From the NCBI RefSeq assembly GCF_025772985.1, contig NZ_JAKMTB010000005.1, positions 44,228 through 108,227 on the forward strand: 64,000 nt of DNA, written 5' to 3'. Positions 57,736-64,000 of this stretch are shown here, one piece after another. The translations under genes and the position numbers were made by a program. The notes beneath the pieces were generated by a model that saw nothing but the letters and a program-made list of their open reading frames with translations, was not told the DNA's origin and did not search any database. The stretch is from Campylobacter sp. CNRCH_2014_0184h. Lineage in GTDB: Bacteria > Campylobacterota > Campylobacteria > Campylobacterales > Campylobacteraceae. The first letter of the stretch is position 1. The number at the start of each line of letters is the position of its first letter.

Positions 57736-60327
57736 TTAAGCTAAAATACCTTTTTTAGGACCACTTTTACCATGACATTCTTTATATTTTTTGCCACTAC
57801 CACAAGGACAAGGTGAATTTCTAGGTACTTTAGTAATTTGTGCTTCACCGTTTTCATTAACACCACTTTCTGTAGTATTTGATAAAAACTGCTCATTTTG
57901 TTCATGGCTTTTTTCTTCAAAATTTTGTGCTTCTTTTTGAGTAAAAACTACATTAAATAACAATTTTAAACTATCAAATTTAATACGCTCAACAAGCTCC
58001 ATGAAAAGATTATAACTTTCTTTTTTATACTCCACTAAAGGATCTTTTTGGTTATAACTTCTTAAACCTATACCAGTTTTTAAAATATCCATTTGGTATA
58101 AATGCTCTCTCCATAGATTATCTAAAATTTGAAGATATAAAATTCTTTCAATTCTTCTAGCTTCCTTATCTTCAATAATACTCATTTTGTCTTTATAAGC
58201 TTTTTCTAAAATTTCACTTAATTTGTTTTCTACTTCAATCACACCTAAATCTTTAAAATCAGCTTCGTTTAGCTCAAGGTTACACTCATAACTTACTTTT
58301 TGCTTTAAGCTTTCAAAATGCTTAACATCATCTTCAAGCTCTGCATTTAGATAAATTTGACTTACCAAATGATTGCTATATTCAACAATATTTTTTAAAA
58401 TTTTATCTTGCAAATCAAATTCTTCATCTAGTAATTCATTTCTATAATTATAGATAGTCTTTCTTTGCTCATTAGCCACATCATCATATTCAAGCAAATG
58501 TTTTCTACTTTCAAAATGTAAACTTTCAACTTTTTTTTGAGCATTTTCTACAGCTCTTGTAACAATGCGACTTTCTATATGCTCACCCTCTTCTATACCC
58601 AATCTTTCCATGATATTTTTAATGCGATCACCGCCAAAAATTCTCAAAAGATTATCCTCTAAACTTAAATAAAATCTACTTACACCAGGATCACCTTGAC
58701 GCCCTGCACGACCACGAAGTTGATTATCTATTCTTCTACTTTCATGGCGCTCAGTTCCTATAATATAAAGCCCTCCTAAAGCTCTTATTTCATCATCTAT
58801 TTTTATATCAACGCCACGACCTGCCATATTAGTAGCTATGGTTACTGCACCTTTTTTACCCGCATCTTGGATAATCAAAGCTTCTTGCTCGTGATTTTTA
58901 GCATTAAGCACATGATGAGGAATGCGTTCTTTTACAAGCATATTATGAAATACTTCACTTCTTTCAATACTTGCAGTTCCCACTAAAACTGGCTGACCCT
59001 TTGCATTTGCTTTTTTTATCTCTTCAATAACTGCTTTAAATTTTTCTTCTTGAGTTTTATAAATCAAATCATCTTTATCTATTCTTGCAACCGGTATATT
59101 TGTAGGTATAGAAACTACATCTAAATTATATATTTGAGAAAATTCTGTTGCCTCAGTTTGTGCAGTACCTGTCATGCCTGCTAACTTTTTATACATTCTA
59201 AAATAATTTTGGAAAGTAATATCTGCTAAAGTTTGACTTTCTTCCTGAATTTTTACCCCTTCTTTAGCCTCTAATGCTTGGTGTAAACCATCACTAAAGC
59301 GTCTTCCTTCACTTAGCCTTCCTGTAAATTCATCAACAATTACAACTTCTTTATCTCTTAATACATAATGTACATCTTTTTCGAATAAATTATGTGCTTT
59401 TAAAGCCTGATCAAGCTGATGAGCTAATATTGCATTATCTAAACTATATAAATTTTCTACTCCAAATAATTTTTCTGCCTTAGAAATTCCAGCCTCTGTA
59501 ATCATAATAGTTCTATTTTTCTCATCAACAACAAAATCACCACTTGGTAATTCTTGAGGAGTAGCAGCTGCTTGGCCTTTTTGCATTTGTTTTGCTACTT
59601 CATTTGCTTTAATATAACCATCTAAAGTTCTATTTGTAGGCCCACTTATAATAAGTGGAGTTCTTGCTTCATCTATTAAAATACTATCTACTTCATCAAC
59701 TATAACAAAATTATGTTCTCTTTGCACTTTTTCAAGTTTTGAAAATTTCATATTATCACGCAAATAATCAAAGCCAAATTCATTATTTGTACCATAAGTT
59801 ATATCACACTCATAAGCTTTTTTATGTGCTTCATCGCTATTTTGCTCTGAAAGTATCACCCCCACACTAAAACCTAAAAAATTATAAATGGCACTCATTT
59901 GCTCTGCATCTCTTTTGGCTAAATAATCATTTACAGTAACCACATGCACGCCCTTACCGCTCATAGCATTTAATACAACAGGCAAAGTCGCAACCAAGGT
60001 TTTACCTTCCCCAGTTTTCATTTCAGCGATTTTTCCCTCATGCAAAACCATGCCACCGATTAATTGCACATCAAAATGACGCATATTAAGCGTCCTTTTT
60101 CCTACTTCTCTAACTATTGCAAAAACATCATTTAGTATTTGGTCTAAAGTTTTTTCTTCTTTTTGAATTTGTGTTTTAAAATCTATAAAATTTTGTTTTA
60201 ATTCATCATCGCTTAAATTTTGGTATTTTGACTCTAAAGCATTAATTTGTGCAACTCTCTTTAAATATTTTTTTACTTCTCGATCATTTTTTGTGCCAAA
60301 TATTGCTTTAAATACACTAGAAAACAT
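57736..60327 (-). CDS. secA: Preprotein translocase ATPase
   Basis: 863 residues, the motor of Sec export. Walker A MKTGEGKT at 103-110, Walker B region [21 protein letters not shown], the DEAD-like and helicase motifs [10 protein letters not shown], the cross-linking domain and the C-terminal zinc motif [13 protein letters not shown] (840-852), which binds SecB or ribosomes. It is divergent from lolA, so the two export genes share a 117-base promoter region. Confidence 0.97.
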   Translation of the reverse strand: MFSSVFKAIFGTKNDREVKKYLKRVAQINALESKYQNLSDDELKQNFIDFKTQIQKEEKTLDQILNDVFAIVREVGKRTLNMRHFDVQLIGGMVLHEGKIAEMKTGEGKTLVATLPVVLNAMSGKGVHVVTVNDYLAKRDAEQMSAIYNFLGFSVGVILSEQNSDEAHKKAYECDITYGTNNEFGFDYLRDNMKFSKLEKVQREHNFVIVDEVDSILIDEARTPLIISGPTNRTLDGYIKANEVAKQMQKGQAAATPQELPSGDFVVDEKNRTIMITEAGISKAEKLFGVENLYSLDNAILAHQLDQALKAHNLFEKDVHYVLRDKEVVIVDEFTGRLSEGRRFSDGLHQALEAKEGVKIQEESQTLADITFQNYFRMYKKLAGMTGTAQTEATEFSQIYNLDVVSIPTNIPVARIDKDDLIYKTQEEKFKAVIEEIKKANAKGQPVLVGTASIERSEVFHNMLVKERIPHHVLNAKNHEQEALIIQDAGKKGAVTIATNMAGRGVDIKIDDEIRALGGLYIIGTERHESRRIDNQLRGRAGRQGDPGVSRFYLSLEDNLLRIFGGDRIKNIMERLGIEEGEHIESRIVTRAVENAQKKVESLHFESRKHLLEYDDVANEQRKTIYNYRNELLDEEFDLQDKILKNIVEYSNHLVSQIYLNAELEDDVKHFESLKQKVSYECNLELNEADFKDLGVIEVENKLSEILEKAYKDKMSIIEDKEARRIERILYLQILDNLWREHLYQMDILKTGIGLRSYNQKDPLVEYKKESYNLFMELVERIKFDSLKLLFNVVFTQKEAQNFEEKSHEQNEQFLSNTTESGVNENGEAQITKVPRNSPCPCGSGKKYKECHGKSGPKKGILA

Positions 60328-60414
60328 TTTTTTACCTTTAATTACAAAAATATATGCTAAATTATACCTTGATTTTAATTAGAACTATATAAAATTTTAT
60401 TTGCATAAATTTTA

Positions 60415-60420
60415 TATAAT
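60415..60420 (+). promoter_or_regulatory. Probable -10 box of lolA
   Basis: TATAAT in AT-rich DNA, 25 bases before the lolA ATG, with AAAGGA at the ribosome site. The secA promoter must lie in the same gap on the other strand. Confidence 0.45.
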
Positions 60421-60444
60421 TTGTAAAATTTTTAAAGGATAATT

Positions 60445-60951
60445 ATGAAATATTTTGTATTTTTAATGATATTTGCTTGTAATATTTTTGCTTTTGATAT
60501 AAATTTTAAAAATTTTAGCAGTGATTTTGAACAAAAAGTACAAAGTAATAATTCTTCGCTAAATTACAAAGGAAATTTTATCATCACTCAAAATAAAGCC
60601 TTTTGGAATTATACTAAGCCGAATAAAAAGCAAATTTATATCAACAACAAAGAAGTTGTTATCATAGAACCTGAATTAGAACAAGCCATTTATACTCAAT
60701 TACAAAATTTACCAAATCTTCAAGCAATTTTTAAAAATGCAAAATCAATATCTCACGAAAGCTATGAAGCAAAATACGAAAATATCATATATAATATCAA
60801 ACTAGAAAACGGTAGCCTTAACAGTATTTCTTATAAAGATGAATTAGGAAATTTAGTCAGTCTTTATTTTTACAACCAAAAATTTGATCAAAATATCAAC
60901 GATAATATTTTTATACCAAAAATTCCAAGCCATTTTGATATAATCCATTAA
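60445..60951 (+). CDS. lolA: Outer-membrane lipoprotein carrier LolA
   Basis: 168 residues with signal peptide MKYFVFLMIFACNIFAF. The mature protein has the LolA beta-barrel pattern: FSSDFEQKVQSNNSSLNYKGNF, FWNYTKPNKKQIYINNKEVVIIEPELEQAIY and the hydrophobic C-terminal strand. It carries lipoproteins from the inner to the outer membrane. It is divergent from secA and convergent with the next gene, with a shared hairpin. Confidence 0.92.
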   Translation: MKYFVFLMIFACNIFAFDINFKNFSSDFEQKVQSNNSSLNYKGNFIITQNKAFWNYTKPNKKQIYINNKEVVIIEPELEQAIYTQLQNLPNLQAIFKNAKSISHESYEAKYENIIYNIKLENGSLNSISYKDELGNLVSLYFYNQKFDQNINDNIFIPKIPSHFDIIH

Positions 60952-60960
60952 TCAAAATGG
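60930..60960. terminator. Hairpin between lolA and the periplasmic-protein gene
   Basis: A 10-bp stem CCATTTTGAT/ATCAAAATGG around an 11-base loop that contains the lolA stop. It may end both convergent genes; there is no T tract on either side, so it is tentative. Confidence 0.45.
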
Positions 60961-61602
60961 TATCTCTTTAAACAAATCTTGTTCTTTGCTTGGTGCTAAC
61001 ATTTGCATTTGAGCATTTTCCATAGTTTTTAAAATCATATCCATAGCTTCTTTGCTTGTATTAACATCTTGATTAAAACTTATATTACTATCTTTAATAC
61101 TGTTTGTTTGAGTAGCATTTATGTCTTTTGGCTGGGTATTATTTTGATCTGAAGTTTTAGCAACTTTAAGAATATTTTGAATTTCTTCTTGCTTAGCAGT
61201 TTCTTTTAAACCTTCTTCATTTTTTTCTAAATCTTTTACAAAACGCTTCAGTTCTTCTATATCAAATTGAGCCACTGAGTTAATTTTTAAAATATAAATG
61301 TTTTTTATTTGGGTTTTGTATTTTTTATTGCTAAATTTAAGCAAAGTTTCTTTGAAGTTGTTTTTGCCCACTTCTGTAAACAAATCTTCATAAAAATAAC
61401 TAGATACAATAGTATTTAATGCGTCTGTAATTTTCTTTTGTTCTAAATTTTCTCCCTCAAATTCTAAAGTCATTTCAATCTTTTTTAAAGTATTATTTCC
61501 AGCTTTTGAATACAAATCCGTTCTAAAATCTTCTATACTCAAAGAATTAGCATAAATACTACAAAAAGAAAAAAATAAAATTACTACCCATCTCATAATC
61601 AC
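60952..61602 (-). CDS. Periplasmic protein of unknown function
   Basis: 216 residues. Signal peptide MIMRWVVILFFSFCSIYA, then a mostly alpha-helical mature part with EELKRFVKDLEKNEEGLKETAKQEE (coiled coil), a Thr/Asn/Asp-rich stretch and a terminal helix with Met-rich MDMILKTMENAQMQM. No family recognised. It lies downstream of the PIF1-like helicase gene with a 4-base overlap, so it is cotranscribed, though no functional link is evident. Positional match Cj0944c. Confidence 0.65.
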   Translation of the reverse strand: MIMRWVVILFFSFCSIYANSLSIEDFRTDLYSKAGNNTLKKIEMTLEFEGENLEQKKITDALNTIVSSYFYEDLFTEVGKNNFKETLLKFSNKKYKTQIKNIYILKINSVAQFDIEELKRFVKDLEKNEEGLKETAKQEEIQNILKVAKTSDQNNTQPKDINATQTNSIKDSNISFNQDVNTSKEAMDMILKTMENAQMQMLAPSKEQDLFKEIPF

Positions 61603-62954
61603 TCCCTATCTTCTTCTAAATTTATAAACTTTTCTTGCAGATAAAATCGCTTTACCTCTTTATCAAATTTTAAAATTTTTAAAAAATAATCCTCAAAAGG
61701 CATTTTATAATTATATATTATTTTTAAATTACTTGGATTAATGGCTCTTGATAAACATACATATAATTGTCCTTTTTCAAAAATTCCATCAATATCACAT
61801 ATTAATTTATCTATACTCATGCCTTGAGATTTATGGATTGTTATAGCATAAGCTAATTTTATAGGAAACTGAACAAATTTAGCTTTTATCTTAACTTCTA
61901 GTTTTTCATCTTTATCTAACTCATACTCTTCTAAGGTATATTCATATGGTTTTAATTTCAATCTTTCACCATTATTTTTTTCTATCAGAATATATTCTTG
62001 CTCTTTATCTTTTATAAAATCTAAAACAACACCTTGCTCCCCATTGTAATAATTTTCTTCTTTATTATTCACACAAAAAATAATCTTAGCACCTATTTTT
62101 AATTTTAACTCACTCAAAGAATTAAGTCCATTAATCCACTGCTCGTAAGTTTTATCATCTAAAGTACAATCTAGTTTTTCAGCTTTTGCTTTAAATATAC
62201 TTTCTTTACCTTGTAAAAGATTTAATTTTTCAGTATTAATACGATTAGTCTTTTTATTGGTAGCGCATAATAAAGTATACTCATCCATATACTCAAGTAA
62301 TTTTTTTGAACTAATTAACATTTTTTTAAAGAAATTCAATATTTCTTTATTTGCTTCACCCATTCTAAGAAAAAACAAATATTCGTAAAATTGTTTATCT
62401 AAAGTTCTTTTTGTAATACTAAGTTTTAAATTAATAAATTTAAGATCATTCCAAGCTTGCGAAGAAAAAGCATATAAAGTATTTTGAAATAAAGTACTTT
62501 GAATTTGATTTTCTTTATGCTTAACCACGGGTGGAAGTTGAAAAAAATCTCCAACTAATAAAATTTTACCATTAAAACCACTTCTTGATAATCTATAATA
62601 AATCATTTCCATCAACGAAGCACTTACCATAGAGATTTCATCAATAACCAATAAATCACATTGTTTTAAAATTCTCTTTAATTTTTCTAGTTTATCTTTT
62701 TGCTTTCTATCTTCATAATATAACTCATCATAATTTTGACATCTTTTAAAAGCAAAAAAACTATGTAAAGTAACCCCACCTATATTAAAAGCACTAAGAG
62801 CGGTAGAACCCAATACAATAACAATTTTTCCTTGAACTCTATAAGATTTTATAAGCTCCATAGTTAAAAAAGACTTACCAACACCTGCACCACCACTTAA
62901 AAATACATTATTATTTTTTAAAAAAAATCTTAATTTATCTACAACTAAGTTCAA
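61599..62954 (-). CDS. PIF1-like superfamily 1 helicase
   Basis: 451 residues. Walker A GGAGVGKSF at 21-29, motif II VIDEISMVSASLMEM, GDFFQLPPV motif III and the C-terminal UvrD_C-like TIHKSQGMSIDKL with LYVCLSRA motif VI. These are PIF1/Rrm3-type 5'-3' DNA helicase motifs. Bacterial PIF1-like proteins unwind G-quadruplex and forked DNA; in Campylobacter the role is unknown. It lies between the methyltransferase gene and the periplasmic-protein gene. Positional match Cj0945c. Confidence 0.9.
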   Translation of the reverse strand: MNLVVDKLRFFLKNNNVFLSGGAGVGKSFLTMELIKSYRVQGKIVIVLGSTALSAFNIGGVTLHSFFAFKRCQNYDELYYEDRKQKDKLEKLKRILKQCDLLVIDEISMVSASLMEMIYYRLSRSGFNGKILLVGDFFQLPPVVKHKENQIQSTLFQNTLYAFSSQAWNDLKFINLKLSITKRTLDKQFYEYLFFLRMGEANKEILNFFKKMLISSKKLLEYMDEYTLLCATNKKTNRINTEKLNLLQGKESIFKAKAEKLDCTLDDKTYEQWINGLNSLSELKLKIGAKIIFCVNNKEENYYNGEQGVVLDFIKDKEQEYILIEKNNGERLKLKPYEYTLEEYELDKDEKLEVKIKAKFVQFPIKLAYAITIHKSQGMSIDKLICDIDGIFEKGQLYVCLSRAINPSNLKIIYNYKMPFEDYFLKILKFDKEVKRFYLQEKFINLEEDRE

Positions 62955-62955
62955 G

Positions 62956-63723
62956 CTACTCTTTCATGCAAGATATTATCAACATCATTGGCCTATGCCA
63001 TTCTTTTTTAAATTCATTTTTGAATTCAGGAAAAAGATTAATAATTTTATTAGAAGGCTTTGGCTCAATAATATTGGTTATTTTAAAATTATTTTGTAAT
63101 AAGGGAGAAATATAACTTGTTAAGGTACGGTGGTATTTAATCACACCCTCACCTAAAAAATTATATTTATTTTTATTTTCATAAAAATAATTTTTAATAG
63201 GAAAATATTGAATATCCCCATTATTATCATATATAAAATCTTGAGAAATATTTGCGGTAAAAACAGGATGCTCAACACTAAAAACCAAACTACCATTTTT
63301 ATTAAGAAGATTTGAAATATTAAAAATTAATTTTTCATAATCCTTTATATAATGAAAAACTAAAGAACTAATAACTATATCAAATTTCATATTTTGTAAG
63401 TCAGTGATTTTATCTATTTCTTCACAAGAACCTCTATAAAAGGATATTTTATTTTTATATTTACTTGTTTTAGTCTTAGCTTTATCTAACATTTTTAAAG
63501 ATAAATCAATAGCAAAAACTTTTTTAGCCCCATTTTCTAAAGCATAAATACTATGCCATCCATATCCACAACCTAAGTCTAATATAACTTTATCTTTTAA
63601 ACTTGGTAAACATGTTTTAAAATCTTCCCATTCACCAGCACCATCCAATCCTACTTTAGATCTTAGCATTAAGGCATATTTATCAAAAAAAATATTATCA
63701 TCATACTTATTATCTAACATCAT
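62956..63723 (-). CDS. SAM-dependent methyltransferase
   Basis: 255 residues, class I Rossmann methyltransferase. The SAM motif VILDLGCGYGWHSIYAL is at about 44-60, followed by AIDLS (acidic end of strand 2) and SLVFHYIKD (motif IV). Overall pattern resembles the UbiE/Tam-like or small-molecule methyltransferase group; substrate unknown. It lies upstream of the helicase gene with one base between them. I see no reason to link it to the helicase functionally. Confidence 0.82.
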   Translation of the reverse strand: MMLDNKYDDNIFFDKYALMLRSKVGLDGAGEWEDFKTCLPSLKDKVILDLGCGYGWHSIYALENGAKKVFAIDLSLKMLDKAKTKTSKYKNKISFYRGSCEEIDKITDLQNMKFDIVISSLVFHYIKDYEKLIFNISNLLNKNGSLVFSVEHPVFTANISQDFIYDNNGDIQYFPIKNYFYENKNKYNFLGEGVIKYHRTLTSYISPLLQNNFKITNIIEPKPSNKIINLFPEFKNEFKKEWHRPMMLIISCMKE

Positions 63724-64000
63724 ACATCCTTATAATAGTTTTATTATATCAAAACTTTTCATTTTAATCTCATCAAAACCCCAAACCTTCTAATTTTTAA
63801 TAAATACCCTATCCAATCTAATCAATACAAATTAATTAAAAATTTTCACAATATAACTAAATAGCATATAAAACTAAAATTTATAAACTAATAAAAAAAT
63901 AAATAATTAAAAACTAGAAATTAAAAATTCACCTACAGTCAATAACCAAGCTGACTAAACCACTAAATAAAAACAATAAAAAATCAAATAATATCACCAA
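63724..64000. other. AT-rich intergenic DNA, no gene seen
   Basis: This 277-base end of the window has long A/T stretches and stops in all frames on both strands. No tRNA, hairpin with a T tract, or recognisable repeat was found. It should hold the promoter of the methyltransferase gene near 63735-63760 (a TATAA-like segment on the minus strand). Confidence 0.5.

Noticed and set aside
1..64000. CRISPR array, prophage, integron or insertion sequence
   Set aside because: No spaced direct repeats, transposase, integrase or phage structural genes were seen by reading both strands.

Overview
The window comes from a low-GC Campylobacter chromosome, most likely a member of the C. lari group. The evidence is the FlaC-type second flagellin, FlgR, a Cj0977-like protein, a Tlp7-like chemoreceptor, poly-G phase variation, AT-rich intergenic DNA with TATAAT boxes and few recognisable -35 boxes, and gene neighbourhoods that match C. 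jejuni blocks remembered by locus tag. No rRNA, CRISPR array, prophage or insertion sequence was seen. The genus is well supported; the species is inferred.

Layout. 1-6349: end of an MFS transporter, a FliK-like/FlhB-C-like pair, psd, a membrane metallophosphoesterase, and the ABC-F protein Uup. 6350-8832: a phase-variable autotransporter whose G11 tract puts it out of frame (OFF). 8874-15641: M48 protease, prmC, DUF4149 protein, flaC, cmoB, a Cj0977-like hot-dog protein, a small lipoprotein, a thermonuclease-like protein and a PepD-like peptidase. 15772-19784: dcuB, then an oppositely oriented dsbA-like/astA operon whose promoter lies inside a perfect 34-bp palindrome. 19790-27467: an accessory catabolic cluster, all on the minus strand: GntR regulator, RidA, aldehyde dehydrogenase, atypical M19 dipeptidase-like protein, BCCT transporter and a 799-residue protein of unknown family.

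27614-41460 is a conserved block: ybgC, three envelope/DNA/acetyltransferase genes, then rpmH-rnpA-yidD-yidC-jag-mnmE running into purL, a DnaJ-like gene, purH, a chemoreceptor with a CxxCH motif, and a META lipoprotein. 41471-46142 (minus): pyrF, nusB, ribH, kdsA, a xanthine-type permease and an EamA transporter. 46242-52722 (plus): der, aroK, trpS, serS and a TPR protein. 52808-60327 (minus): tRNA-Asn, a radical SAM protein, hemE, a UPF0114 protein, asd, flgR and secA. 60445-63723: lolA, a periplasmic protein, a PIF1-like helicase and a methyltransferase. The last 277 bases hold no gene I can support.

How it fits together. Most genes are housekeeping (translation, purine, riboflavin, Kdo and haem synthesis, protein export, flagellar control). 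The strongest candidate for an undescribed system is the 19.8-27.5 kb cluster. I infer that it imports and oxidises a zwitterionic or quaternary nitrogen compound that is probably not plain glycine betaine. Other points worth checking are an rnpA gene with no canonical start codon, the OFF-phase autotransporter, the palindromic dsb-astA promoter, and a uracil-DNA-glycosylase-like protein that keeps its Fe-S cysteines but has lost catalytic motifs.
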